Of a DNA stretch of 64,000 nucleotides, positions 42,795-53,200 are shown one piece after another. Position numbers and translations under genes: made by a program. Every line of letters begins with the position of its first letter. Position 1 is the first letter of the stretch. The notes below the pieces were generated by a model. The model saw only the letters and a program-made list of their open reading frames with translations, ran no database searches and was not told the origin of the DNA. This stretch comes from Sphingobacteriales bacterium (lineage in GTDB: Bacteria; Bacteroidota; Bacteroidia; Chitinophagales; Chitinophagaceae): the NCBI GenBank assembly GCA_003963365.1, contig RXJG01000001.1, positions 260,605-324,604 on the forward strand, written 5' to 3'.

Positions 42795-45299
42795 ATGAAC
42801 GGAAACGTATTTCATATTGAAAACTTAAGTGGGTTAAAGGAAAATGATATAAAACCGTTACAGCAACGGTTCGGGAAAAATATATTTCAATTAGAGAAAC
42901 CAAGACGGTTTTTTCATGTGTTGTTTGATATTTTGCGGGAACCCATGTTTATCCTGCTGATAATTGCCTGTGTAATCTATTTTGTTTTGGGGAAATCCAG
43001 CGAAGGCTGGATGATGATGGCTGCTATGTTCTTTGTAGCAGCCATCTCTTTTTACCAGGAAGTAAAAAGCACCAATGCTTTAGAAGCATTAAAAGAATAT
43101 ACCGAGCCGAAGATTGTAGTAATAAGGGACGGGCAAGAGCATACTATTAATGCAGCTGATTTAGTTCCGGGTGATATCATCGTACTGGAGGAAGGAAGTA
43201 AAATTCCTGCTGATGCCCGTATCATTCAGTCGAATGATTTAACAATAAACGAATCCATCATTACGGGTGAAAGTTTGCCGGTTGATAAAAAAGAACTGGA
43301 GGGATATGACTTGTTATACCAGGGAACTACCGTTAACTCCGGTAAATGTTATGCTTCTGTCATTGCTATTGGCAATAATACTGTATTAGGTAAATTAGGT
43401 AAATCGGTAAGTGCTTATGCAGCACCTAAAACTTTACTGCAAATACAAATAGGAAAGTTTGTAAAACGATTGGCTTTCTTTGGTATCAGTGCTTTCTTAA
43501 TTATATGGCTGGTGAATTACCTGCGTAATGGCGATATTGTTCTCAGCCTGTTGTTTGGTTTAACATTAGCCATGGCTTCTATCCCCGAAGAAATTCCGGT
43601 AGCGTTTTCATCTTTTATGGCGTTGGGTGCTTATCATATGAGTAGGCTGGGTATTATTTCCCGTCAGCCACAAACAATAGAAAACCTCGGTGCAGTAAGT
43701 GTGATATGTTTGGATAAAACAGGTACCATCACTGAAAACAAAATGCATGTAAAAAATATTTACGATGCGGCAACAGGGGCAATGATTACGGTGGAAGCAA
43801 ATATGGAAAGAGAAAATTTATCTGTATTGAAATATGCGGTGTTGGCAAGTGAAGTAAATCCATTTGATGCCATGGAAAAAGCTATATGGGAAGCCTATCG
43901 TCATATCACCTTTCCTTCTTACCGGCAACCACTCAAACTGATTTATGAATATGCGTTACAAGGCCAACCACCAATGATGACACATGTATATGAACAAAAC
44001 AATGAAAAAGTAATTGCAGCAAAAGGTGGTGCAGAAAGAATTATTAAAATATGCAGGCTAAGTGAAGATGATATAAAAAAGATAACTGCTATTATAAAAG
44101 CAATGGCTTCCAAAGGGTTCAGGGTAATTGGTGTGGCGAGTGCTACGCATACCGGTGGAGCGTTGCCGGATGAGCAGGATAATTTTTATTGGAAGTTTGA
44201 AGGTTTGCTGGGTTTGTATGACCCGCCAAAGAAAAATATTGCCGAAGTTTTTAAAAAGTTTTACGAAGCAAAAATTCATATTAAACTGATAACAGGCGAT
44301 TATCCTGAAACAGTAATAACTATTGCAGAACAGGTGGGCATGGAAGATTACAAACAATATCTTACCGGCAAGGATGTGATGTATATGGAGCCAGCTGATT
44401 TGCAGGAGGCAGTTAAAACAGTCAACATATTTGCCCGTATGTTTCCTGAAGCAAAGCTGCGGGTGATTGATGCCTTAAAAGCAAATGGAGAAATTGTAGC
44501 CATGACTGGTGATGGAGTTAATGATGCCCCTGCATTAAAATCATCTCATATTGGGATTGCCATGGGTAAGAAGGGGACGGAGATAGCCAAACAGGCAGCT
44601 GATTTAATTTTAACTGATGATAACCTGGAAAAAGTATCAGAGGCAATACAGCAGGGAAGAAAAATTTTCAGCAATCTTAAAAAAGCCATTCGTTATATTA
44701 TTTCCATTCATATTCCCATTATTTCAATTGCCGCTTTACCATTGTTGTTAGGCTGGAAATATCCTAACATCTTTACCCCGGTGCATATTATTTTCCTTGA
44801 GCTGATTATGGGGCCAACCTGTTCTATTTTTTTTGAAAGGGAGCCGGTTGAAGCAGACATCATGCAATTAAAACCAAGAGACCGGAGTAAAGGATTGTTT
44901 GCCGGGAATGAGTTGCTCATCAGTATTGTGCAGGGAATTATTATTACTGCCGGTATACTGGTACTGTATTATTTCTATATGTATTATAATCATACACTGG
45001 AGGAAACAAGAACGGTGGTATTTACTTCCCTGGTAATGAGCAATATCTTTCTAACATTTACTAACCGGTCGTTTACAGAAAATTTTACTAAAACTATTTC
45101 TTATAAAAATACGCTTACTATACCTGTTATTGTTATATCCATTCTTTTTATCGCTATTATACATTTTGTTCCGCCGGTAACACAGTTGTTTGGTATGACA
45201 AGTATTACCATTCCCGGATTTTTGATTTGTATAGCAGTCGCTTTTACTGTGGTTATGTGGTTTGAAGTATATAAAACCAATCTTAAATCCATAGACTAA
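42795..45299 (+). CDS. P-type cation-transporting ATPase
   Basis: An 834-residue ion pump of the type-II-like group. The order of motifs is complete: a short N-terminal cation-ATPase domain, TGES (157-160) in the actuator domain, SIPEEIPV in helix 4, CLDKTGT with phospho-acceptor Asp307, KGGAER for nucleotide binding, TGD, and the hinge MTGDGVNDAP. About ten membrane helices are predicted. The helix-4 motif PEEIP differs from the PEGLP of calcium pumps and the PEGLPV of manganese pumps, and no metal-binding N-terminal cysteine domain is present. The transported ion is therefore not determinable; calcium, magnesium or protons are candidates. It is translated with the DUF2267 gene. Confidence 0.92.
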   Translation: MNGNVFHIENLSGLKENDIKPLQQRFGKNIFQLEKPRRFFHVLFDILREPMFILLIIACVIYFVLGKSSEGWMMMAAMFFVAAISFYQEVKSTNALEALKEYTEPKIVVIRDGQEHTINAADLVPGDIIVLEEGSKIPADARIIQSNDLTINESIITGESLPVDKKELEGYDLLYQGTTVNSGKCYASVIAIGNNTVLGKLGKSVSAYAAPKTLLQIQIGKFVKRLAFFGISAFLIIWLVNYLRNGDIVLSLLFGLTLAMASIPEEIPVAFSSFMALGAYHMSRLGIISRQPQTIENLGAVSVICLDKTGTITENKMHVKNIYDAATGAMITVEANMERENLSVLKYAVLASEVNPFDAMEKAIWEAYRHITFPSYRQPLKLIYEYALQGQPPMMTHVYEQNNEKVIAAKGGAERIIKICRLSEDDIKKITAIIKAMASKGFRVIGVASATHTGGALPDEQDNFYWKFEGLLGLYDPPKKNIAEVFKKFYEAKIHIKLITGDYPETVITIAEQVGMEDYKQYLTGKDVMYMEPADLQEAVKTVNIFARMFPEAKLRVIDALKANGEIVAMTGDGVNDAPALKSSHIGIAMGKKGTEIAKQAADLILTDDNLEKVSEAIQQGRKIFSNLKKAIRYIISIHIPIISIAALPLLLGWKYPNIFTPVHIIFLELIMGPTCSIFFEREPVEADIMQLKPRDRSKGLFAGNELLISIVQGIIITAGILVLYYFYMYYNHTLEETRTVVFTSLVMSNIFLTFTNRSFTENFTKTISYKNTLTIPVIVISILFIAIIHFVPPVTQLFGMTSITIPGFLICIAVAFTVVMWFEVYKTNLKSID

Positions 45300-45488
45300 C
45301 AGTGCTGAGAAGTGTCAGTATTACTGCTTATGGACGTATTTAATACCCCATATCCATCCAGCACAGGCTACAACTGATTTTCTATTCTCTGCTATAAATA
45401 CTTTGTAGTTGGACATTTGCTGTATCTCCGCAGTGTTATAACAAATATCTTCATTATCTTCTATCAGCTTTTTTTCATAAGCCGGTGT

Positions 45489-46691
45489 TTAATGTTTTCC
45501 AGTCAGTGCGGTATTATTGTGGGTGCTTAACCTGAATGACAGTTTAAAACTGGTGCCATTCTCCAGTTCACTTTCACATTGAATATTTCCACTCATCAGT
45601 TCAGCATATTTTTTTACGATATGCAGTCCCAGCCCGGTTCCCTGGATGTTTGCCGCATTGGCCCCGCGGAAGAAACGTTCAAAAAGATGCTGCTGATCCT
45701 GTTTCGAAATACCGATGCCGTTATCTGTAATAGTCAGCGTTAATAAATTATTTTTTTTGGCCGCTTCTACTTTTATAATGGCATTTACCGGTGAAAATTT
45801 TATGGCATTAGAAAGTAAATTCATTACAATGTGTCTTAGCATGGAGGGATCAAGCCAAACTTCTTTTTTCCCCCTGCAGGTAAAAATAATTTCCTGTCCT
45901 TTTTTTAATACCGGTCTTATTTCAGCAATCACATCATTAATATTGTCAGCAAAATTGAATACAACGAATTTGGGATCGATCTTTCCTTCTTCAATTTTGC
46001 TCACACTTAAAAAGTCGTTAAGTATGTCAATAAGCATATTTACAGACGAGGCAATGCGTTCAATATGTTTATCTCTTTTTGGCTGATCTTCTGTGGTTAC
46101 ATATTTCTGCAACAGGTAGGCAGAAGACAATATGGTACTGAGGGGCGTACGAAATTCATGGGAAGCGGTGGAAATAAATCTAGTTTTTAACAGGCTCAGT
46201 TCTTTTTCCCTTTTGAGCAGCTGCTTCAATTCTATTTCTGCTGCTTCTGTTTCTTTTACCTGGTTTTCTTCGGTAAACTTTGCCCGGTCAATTTTTTTAA
46301 TTTGTACCAGGTAGCATTTTTCATCACCGGCAACAAACCCGTTTACCTGTAACCTGCCCCAAAAAGTAACCCCTTTTTCATCTTTATATTTTACTTCATC
46401 AATAAATACTGCTTTCTTTTGTATGGTCTGTTTTATTTTTCTTAATTCATTTGGTGAAAGCGGACTTACTTTTAAGGAAGAAATTGTTTTATTGATAAAC
46501 GAACTGGGATGTTTGTATCCAAAAAGCCTGGCACCCGGTTCGTTGATATAAATAATACGGAGGTCTTTCTGCGTTACTACAGCAATACATTCAGGTGTAT
46601 GGGCAGAGATAGCCTGTAACAGCGCCTGCTGGAACGAAGCTGGAGAATATGTAGCTGCTCCCCGCATAAACAGAATATGAGTTGTAAGCAA
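45489..46691 (-). CDS. PAS-domain sensor histidine kinase, orphan
   Basis: A 400-residue hybrid-free kinase. Residues of about 25-135 form a PAS domain with NEPGARLFGY and a PAC-like WGRLQVNGF segment. A coiled coil at 140-170 leads into HisKA with the phospho-acceptor His178 in STASHEFRTP. The HATPase_c domain follows with N-box NLLSNAIKF, G1 DNGIGIS and G2 GTGLGLHIV. It has no membrane span, so it is a soluble cytoplasmic sensor. No response regulator gene lies next to it. The neighbouring P-type ATPase is convergent, not co-transcribed, so a link between them is unproven. Confidence 0.9.
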   Translation of the reverse strand: MLTTHILFMRGAATYSPASFQQALLQAISAHTPECIAVVTQKDLRIIYINEPGARLFGYKHPSSFINKTISSLKVSPLSPNELRKIKQTIQKKAVFIDEVKYKDEKGVTFWGRLQVNGFVAGDEKCYLVQIKKIDRAKFTEENQVKETEAAEIELKQLLKREKELSLLKTRFISTASHEFRTPLSTILSSAYLLQKYVTTEDQPKRDKHIERIASSVNMLIDILNDFLSVSKIEEGKIDPKFVVFNFADNINDVIAEIRPVLKKGQEIIFTCRGKKEVWLDPSMLRHIVMNLLSNAIKFSPVNAIIKVEAAKKNNLLTLTITDNGIGISKQDQQHLFERFFRGANAANIQGTGLGLHIVKKYAELMSGNIQCESELENGTSFKLSFRLSTHNNTALTGKH

Positions 46692-46860
46692 ATTACAAAG
46701 CTGTTTTAACCGGCGGACTGATTTATATCAGTTTGGGCATGATTTAAGTCTTGTGGCTGCATAACATTTACTGGAAAACAAACTGATTAAAACGGCTTGC
46801 GGAAGGTTGATTATAATTTTTCCATCGTAACGATACAGATCACTAATTTAGTGCGGATAA

Positions 46861-48030
46861 ATGAAGCAAATCATTATGGAAAAAACAATAAGGTTATTAG
46901 AGAAATATGTTAAACCCAATTCTATTATTGTCCGCTCACCAGGCAGGATCAATTTAATCGGTGAACATACCGATTATAATGATGGATTTGTTTTACCGGC
47001 TGCTATTGATAAGGCTGCTTATGTTTCTCTTACACCAAGAGAAGATGAGGAAATCCATTTGCATGCCATTGATCTGAAGGAAACATATATTACTACGGTT
47101 AATACTTTTCACCCGGTAGATAAACCTAACTGGCCAAATTATTTATTAGGAGTGGCGGCGCAGTTTATTAAAGCCGGCATTTCATTAAAAGGGTTTGATG
47201 TGGCGCTGGTAGCTGATATACCAATGGGGGCGGGGTTATCATCCTCCGCAGCGGTGGAGTGTGCTATGGCTTTTGCATTAAATGAATATACCCATGCAGG
47301 GTTTGATAAATTGGCCCTGGTGAAAATGGCGCAGAAAGCCGAACATGAATATGCCGGTGTAAAATGTGGCATTATGGATCAGTTTGCCAGTGTGTTTGGT
47401 AAGAAAAATAATGTGGTACGGTTAGATTGCCGTTCGCTGCAGTATGAATACGAACCTTTTGATATCAGTGGTTATAAAATTGTGTTGTTAGATACTAATA
47501 TTAAACATTCACTGGCTTCATCAGAATATAATATCCGCCGCCAGCAATGTGAAGCGGGTGTGGCAATGATTCAACCGCATCACCCGGAAATAAAAAGTTT
47601 AAGAGATGTTACTGTTACTATGCTGGATAAATATGTGCGATTAATCGATGACTTGATTTATAAACGTTGTAAATATGTAGTGGAAGAAAACAGGCGTTTG
47701 CTGGGTGCCTGTGATGATTTGAAGAAAGGTGATTTAAAATCCTTTGGCAGGAAAATGTTTGCCACCCATGAGGGATTGAGTAAACTGTATGAAGTAAGTT
47801 GTACGGAACTTGATTTTCTTGCAGAACAGGTAAGCCGTAATGAAAATGTTTTAGGAGCCCGGATGATGGGTGGGGGATTTGGTGGTTGTACTATCAATAT
47901 TGTAAAAGAAGAAGCGGTTGATAATTTAATTGAGCAGGTGGAAAAATCTTATAGAAAAGCAATGCATAAAGAATTGAAGGCATATGCAGCGCAGATTGAA
48001 GATGGGACCACTATAGTAAGCAGCAGGTAA
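46861..48030 (+). CDS. galK: Galactokinase
   Basis: A 389-residue GHMP kinase that phosphorylates galactose at C1 (Leloir pathway). The galactokinase signature GRINLIGEHTDYNDG is at about residues 28-42, the ATP-binding PMGAGLSSSAAVE at about 121-133, and the C-terminal MGGGFGGCTI near 338. An ATG six codons in (46879, MEKTIRLLEKY) is an equally possible start. The gene runs convergently towards a sugar-kinase-like phosphotransferase. No other gal genes are in the window, so galT, galE and galM must be elsewhere or absent. Confidence 0.95.
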   Translation: MKQIIMEKTIRLLEKYVKPNSIIVRSPGRINLIGEHTDYNDGFVLPAAIDKAAYVSLTPREDEEIHLHAIDLKETYITTVNTFHPVDKPNWPNYLLGVAAQFIKAGISLKGFDVALVADIPMGAGLSSSAAVECAMAFALNEYTHAGFDKLALVKMAQKAEHEYAGVKCGIMDQFASVFGKKNNVVRLDCRSLQYEYEPFDISGYKIVLLDTNIKHSLASSEYNIRRQQCEAGVAMIQPHHPEIKSLRDVTVTMLDKYVRLIDDLIYKRCKYVVEENRRLLGACDDLKKGDLKSFGRKMFATHEGLSKLYEVSCTELDFLAEQVSRNENVLGARMMGGGFGGCTINIVKEEAVDNLIEQVEKSYRKAMHKELKAYAAQIEDGTTIVSSR

Positions 48031-48071
48031 GCCAATATGATTTTCTTACCAGCGGTTAAAGATTTTATATT

Positions 48072-49106
48072 TCAGGATAACTGTTTTTCTTTTTCAATAT
48101 ACCGCTGAAGCAGGACCAGTTGGTTATTAGCCCTGGTAAAATTATGACCTTCATATTTCGCACCATAATAAATGTCATTGTTCAGATGGTCTGTTAAAAA
48201 ACGGAGGGCCTGCATATAAATCATAAACTTACCGGCATAAAAAAAATGTTCTTTTTCTGCAGCAGTTAATTCCCCGGCCATTTCGCCCAGGTAGCCATCT
48301 TTAATAGCGTTGTAATATTCATCTCTTATTTCTATCCGGGAAAAATCTTTTTCTTCTTCGCTTACGGGTGAAAGATAAGTACGCAGCATATCACCCACAT
48401 CACTGATAAAATAGCCCGGCATTACTGTATCAAGATCGATAACACATAAACCTTTATCCGCTTCGTTAAACAATACATTGCTGATTTTGGTATCGTGATG
48501 TGTTACCCTTTTTTTAAAGGCGGAGTTTGCAAGAATAGTTTCCCGGGTAGTTACAATATTTTTAAATTGGTGTATTAGTTTAATAGTGTTTGCGGATTCT
48601 TTTATTCTCTCTTTATTTCCTTTTTCAAGTGCCTCTTCAAACTGACGGTAACGCAGAGACAGGTTGTGAAAATGGGGTAATGTTATTTTAAGCCGGTTTG
48701 CATCAAACCCGGAAAGCAATTTGGTAAATCTTCCAAACTGTTGCGCCGCTTCAAAAGCCTGGGCGGGATTGCTTACCACATTAATGGTATGTGAATCCTT
48801 TACAAAAGGAAATAACCTGAAATAGCCTTCCTTTTCAATATAAACCATTTCATCACCATTAATAGTATTTACCGGAGTAACAAATAAATAGTGAGGATAG
48901 TGAGCAGATAAATATTCGCCGGTTAGTTTAATGTTGCTGGCAATATCTCCCGGTGATTTAAAAATAGTATGATTTATTTTTTGAAGGATATAACTGCTGC
49001 CCGCCTCTTCAATATACCATGTTTGATTGATAAGCCCACTTCCGAACGTTGTAATTTTAACAGCAGCTAAGTTAAATGGATAATACTGTAGAATTTTTTT
49101 TAGCAT
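48072..49106 (-). CDS. APH-family phosphotransferase, possibly an N-acetylhexosamine 1-kinase
   Basis: A 344-residue kinase with the aminoglycoside-phosphotransferase fold. It has an N-terminal lobe with TFGSGLINQTW as the nucleotide loop, a catalytic loop THHDTKISNVLF and the metal-binding VIDLDTVMPG. Family members phosphorylate drugs, choline, homoserine, or sugars such as N-acetylhexosamines (NahK). In this place, convergent with galK and 42 bases from its stop, a sugar 1-kinase of the NahK kind is plausible. The motifs are shared by the whole fold and do not settle the substrate. A drug-resistance role is less likely in this metabolic context. Confidence 0.8.
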   Translation of the reverse strand: MLKKILQYYPFNLAAVKITTFGSGLINQTWYIEEAGSSYILQKINHTIFKSPGDIASNIKLTGEYLSAHYPHYLFVTPVNTINGDEMVYIEKEGYFRLFPFVKDSHTINVVSNPAQAFEAAQQFGRFTKLLSGFDANRLKITLPHFHNLSLRYRQFEEALEKGNKERIKESANTIKLIHQFKNIVTTRETILANSAFKKRVTHHDTKISNVLFNEADKGLCVIDLDTVMPGYFISDVGDMLRTYLSPVSEEEKDFSRIEIRDEYYNAIKDGYLGEMAGELTAAEKEHFFYAGKFMIYMQALRFLTDHLNNDIYYGAKYEGHNFTRANNQLVLLQRYIEKEKQLS

Positions 49107-49155
49107 TTAACGTCTTTATGTATAAAAATACGCAGGTGAAGGTTAAAAATAAAGA

Positions 49156-49174
49156 GTATCGCAACAGGCGATAC
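49156..49174 (-). terminator. Hairpin with 7-bp stem, probable terminator
   Basis: GTATCGC (49156-49162) and GCGATAC (49168-49174) pair exactly around AACAG. On the minus strand the hairpin is followed by a T-rich stretch (TCTTTATTTTT). It would end the minus-strand transcript of the small gene at 49366-49560 and lies just beyond the tRNA-like motif at 49194-49219. Confidence 0.6.
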
Positions 49175-49193
49175 CGTTTATTTGAAATTATCA

Positions 49194-49219
49194 GTGCCCG
49201 GCACTGAACAAAGTTCGAA
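49194..49219 (-). other. Conserved 26-base motif, tRNA 3'-end-like, copy A
   Basis: On the plus strand it reads GTGCCCGG, then ACTG, then GTTCGAA at fixed spacing, identical at 21 of 26 bases to 57745-57770. On the minus strand it gives TTCGAA followed by CCGGGCAC, like a T-loop and acceptor end, but no matching 5' half of a tRNA is present. A hairpin follows 20 bases on. Confidence 0.5.
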
Positions 49220-49365
49220 TCTTTTAACCAGGATTGGGAGGCTATTATTGTATGCAAACTTATATGAATTACTAACCGGGCCGGGGTGACTGTTAAAAGA
49301 TTAGTACCACAGGCTTCAAAATGCCGTGACAACCAGTGTAACTAATACCGGCCGGTACAGCCGGA

Positions 49366-49560
49366 TCAGAGATGCTTTTTTATGTAAGCTGAAATTGCTG
49401 ATCTTATACCATTCATTTCATTCATTGTTTGTTCAATCCTGTGAAAAATGTCTGATCTCTTTTTTGAGTCCTTTTCTTTCTTCAGGTCTTTAAATAATGA
49501 TTTCAACTTCTCGTTAAATACTGAGTGCTCCTTTTTAAGCTCTTTTAATTTTTTTGCCAT
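49366..49560 (-). CDS. Small coiled-coil protein of unknown function
   Basis: A 64-residue, highly charged protein from the ATG at 49558-49560. The frame opens 12 codons earlier, but MAKKLKELKKEHS is the better start. It is predicted to be one or two long helices with heptad spacing of Leu/Ile/Phe (LKELKKEHSVFNEKLKSLF, then IFHRIEQTMNEMNGI). It is rich in Lys and Glu. No family recognised. It stands alone on the minus strand, followed by a long 3' spacer and a hairpin. Short charged genes of this kind can be spurious, so confidence is moderate. Confidence 0.55.
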   Translation of the reverse strand: MAKKLKELKKEHSVFNEKLKSLFKDLKKEKDSKKRSDIFHRIEQTMNEMNGIRSAISAYIKKHL

Positions 49561-49677
49561 AATTATTTTTTTCAAGGCAACTCTTCGCAGGTTCACGATA
49601 AGGAGTAAAGCTTTAAGAGAATTTGTACTAATTGCTACCGGGCTAACCGGTTAAAATCAAACTTGCTTTTTACAGGC

Positions 49678-50112
49678 TTAAATGGTTTTGGTAAATTTTA
49701 AATGACTTTGCTTAAAATTTTTATTAAGATAAAACCTATGGGTCATGGATCTCTTGTTCTGAGCGGTAACTTCCAGTGATACACATCCTTGTTCCCTGGT
49801 TATTTCTTCCAGCCGGGTTAACAGTTGGCTGCCGGTACCGGTGTTGCGATAGATGTCTCTAACAAAAAACTCCATTATTTCTGCTACAGCACCGGTGTGA
49901 TGAAGCAGGTTTTGAATATGGCAACTGATCATACCTGTTATGACATTTTGATTGTTAACTGCTACTAAATACTGGTTAGTTGCATTGGAAATATTACTGA
50001 AAAAAATTATGCTGAATTTTTCAAAATCTAAACTGGTTTCCTCCAGGTTACAAATCATATCATAGACAGCCTGCAGGTCGCCGGGTACTGTTTTCCTTAT
50101 TTGAATTTCCAT
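49678..50112 (-). CDS. GNAT N-acetyltransferase, PhnO-like
   Basis: A 144-residue acetyltransferase of the GNAT fold. It resembles aminoalkylphosphonate N-acetyltransferase PhnO over its whole length: AVYDMICNLEE at the start, VITGMISCHIQNLLHHTGAVAEI in the middle, the acetyl-CoA loop DIYRNTGTGSQLL (Arg/Gly-x-Gly) and the ending THRFYLNKNFKQSHLKFTK, very close to PhnO's HRFYLREGYEQSHFRFTK. PhnO acetylates aminoalkylphosphonates to detoxify them or ready them for breakdown. No C-P lyase genes are nearby. It is divergent from a SusC/SusD-phosphatase operon, with 153 bases between, which supports a phosphorus-related role. Other small amines remain possible substrates. Confidence 0.78.
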   Translation of the reverse strand: MEIQIRKTVPGDLQAVYDMICNLEETSLDFEKFSIIFFSNISNATNQYLVAVNNQNVITGMISCHIQNLLHHTGAVAEIMEFFVRDIYRNTGTGSQLLTRLEEITREQGCVSLEVTAQNKRSMTHRFYLNKNFKQSHLKFTKTI

Positions 50113-50238
50113 CCGGCTTAGTTACGCAGTTAATTTGGTTGGCGATAAATCACAGGATTATATTTTCATCAACAAATCATTAAGAATTTGGAAATATTAG
50201 TTAAGCCGGATTTTTTAACATTCAGTTAATACCGCCCT

Positions 50239-50248
50239 TACACCTTTG
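50239..50248 (+). promoter_or_regulatory. Candidate -7 region for the second SusC operon
   Basis: TACACCTTTG lies 17 bases before the SusC start at 50266. It resembles TAnnTTTG but has four instead of two bases between TA and TTTG, so it is weak evidence. Confidence 0.3.
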
Positions 50249-50265
50249 CCCAAATATTAATTGTC

Positions 50266-53200
50266 ATGCGACCAATCACATCAAAACTAATTGCGACACT
50301 TATCTTTTCATTACTGGTAGCTGGTATTAAAGCACAGGTGAAAGTGATCGCCGGTAGAGTATTGACAAAAAACGGATACGGAATATCCGGTGCGTCTATC
50401 CAGGCAAATTCATCCAAAAAAACGGCTGTGGCTGATAGCCTTGGGAATTTTACCCTGTCTGCCGAAGAAAACGACAAAACTATTTTTATAAGTTCAATAG
50501 GATTTATTCCAGAACGCTTTCCCATCAGTGAAAAGACTTCTACTTATGTGTTGGAAGAAGATAACAAGACACTTAATGAAGTAGTGGTAACAGCTTATGG
50601 CATTAAAAAAGAAATTAAACGCCTGGGATATGCTGCACAGGAATTGAAAGGATCTGAAATTACGAAATCAAGAGATGCTAATCCTGTTAACGCACTGGTA
50701 GGAAAAATTGCAGGTCTGTCGGTTGGTGCCAGTTCAGAAATGCTGGGTCGTCCTGAAATTGTATTAAGGGGCAGCAAGGATTTACTTTTTGTAGTAGATG
50801 GAGTACCTATTAATACGGATACCTGGAACATAAGCCCTGATGATATTGAATCGTTCACTGTATTGAAAGGTACAAACGCTTCTGCCATTTATGGATTCAG
50901 GGGAGTAAACGGGGCTATTGTAATAACTACCAAACGTGGAACAAAAGATAAAAAAGGATGGACTGTAGAAGTAAACAGCAGCACCTTCTTTGAAAAAGGA
51001 TTTTTGACTGTACCGAATAGCCAGACCGAATATGGACGGGGCAAAGCATTCGCCTATGATTATGGTAACCGTTTATACGATAACGCACAGCGTTTACCGG
51101 AATGGGGACCCCGTTTTGAAGGCCAGTTAGTTCGCCAGTACGATAGTCCATACGATCCCGTTGCCAACATCCGTACACCAACTCCATGGATTGCACGTGG
51201 GAAAAATAACTTTAATGATTTTTTGCAGACCGGAATTATCAATTCCAATAACGTGGCGCTTTCAACTGCTACCGATCGATCTGATATGCGGATTTCCATA
51301 TCAAATATGGACCAGCGGGGTATGGCGCCCAATACCAAATTGAACACTTATACACTTGCTTTAAATTCCGGTTATAATATCACCGACAAATTCAGGGTTG
51401 AAGCCAGCCTGAATTATAACAAACAGTATTCACCCAATATTCCTGATGTTAACTATGGCCCTAACTCTTACATCTATATGTTTAAAGTTTACGGATCAGC
51501 TGATTATAACGTAAATGATTTGAAAGATATATATAAAGCACCCCAGGGCGTTCAGGATCTTATTCCTTATGCCCAGGAATATGGAAGGGAAAACAGTGCC
51601 TGGTTTATGGCAAAAAAATGGCTGCGTTCTCACGACAAATCAGATATTAACGGTTACCTGAGAGCAACTTATAAAATCAATAAAGACTTAAATGTGAGCC
51701 TGCGTTCACAGATCACTACCTGGAATCAAATTCGTACAGAGCAGGTGCCTGCGGGAGCAAACCTGAACACTTACACTCCCTGGTATTATTTTGGGTGGTA
51801 CGGCGATTACCGTGAAGACAGGCGCAATCTTTTCGAAAATAATACTGACCTGATTTTCAATTTTGATAAAAAGCTGAGAGATTTTTCTATTGCAGCGTTT
51901 GCAGGAGGATCGGAGCGTTCGTTCTCCTACGGTTCAAACTGGGGTACTACAAAAGCCCTGGCTACACCTAATCTTTATGCCTTGTCCAACTCCAAAGGGC
52001 CGGAGTTGTCCTATACATGGGGTTCAAAAATGCAGGTGTACAGTGCGTTTTATTCAGTGGATTTTACCTTCAGAAAATTATTCACCCTTTCGCATACAGG
52101 AAGGATGGATAATCTTTCTACCTTACCTAAAGGTTCCAATACCTTTTTCTATCCCTCTGTATCTCTAAGTACGGTGCTAAGCGATTACGTTAAACTGCCT
52201 TCCATAATATCTTTTTTAAAATTAAGAGCTTCTTATGCCGATGTTAAAGGAGGCCTGACTCAGTCAACAGTGGCTTCTGCATTTACCCAAATTACGGGGT
52301 TAAGTACAAATGGCGGGCTGCTGGGTTATGGCAGTGATTTGTATACTTCTTATGACGGACCCAGTTATGCAAATCAAAACTCATACAGCATACAGAGTTA
52401 TTATAACGGTACTCCCTCTGTGAGTTACTCCAGCACATTGGCTAATCCCAAACTAAAGCCATTTAACCGTACTTCTTATGAAGCAGGTGTGGATATGCGC
52501 TTTTTGAGGAACCGGCTGGGCGTGGAATTTACCTATTTTACCAGCCTGAACGGGCCGCAGATTTTTGCATTGGGCGTAGCACCTTCAACAGGCTATGCTG
52601 CTGCTAACGTAAACGGCATTACTTCCCAAAAGAAAGGCTTTGAATTTACTGTTAACGGGTCTGTTTTAAAATCCCCGCATGGTATAAACTGGGATATTGC
52701 TATTAATTACGCCGCTTATAAGGAAACGTTGAAAGATATATATGGAGATGAAACCTTCTTAAATATAAACGGTCATAATTACAAGAAAGGAGACCGTCTC
52801 GATGCCTTGTACGGAACCGGGTTTGTGAGAGATGGCAGTAATAATATCATCTACGCAGCAGGGTTACCCCTTTCAGCTCCTTCCGACATCAATAACAGGA
52901 AGTTTCTTGGTAACCTCAACCCTGATTTCATTTTTGGCGTCAACAACAAGATCAGTTACAGGAATTTCAGCTTAAGCTTCCAATTTGATGGTAGGATTGG
53001 TGGAGTAATATGGGATGAAATTTATAAAGATGGCATGAATGGTGGTACAGCTATTGAAAGTGCTACCGGGGATTTTGGAGCTGCTAGACTGGCTGAATGG
53101 CAAACTACCAACGGAGGTACCATAGCTCCCACAGCACAATATATTGCCAAAGGAGTTAAGATTGTTTCCGGTATTCCCATCTTTAGTGGCGGACAAATCA

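Noticed and set aside
48072-49106. Aminoglycoside resistance gene
   Set aside because: Only general fold motifs are shared; location beside galK and a 344-residue length suit a metabolic kinase better.
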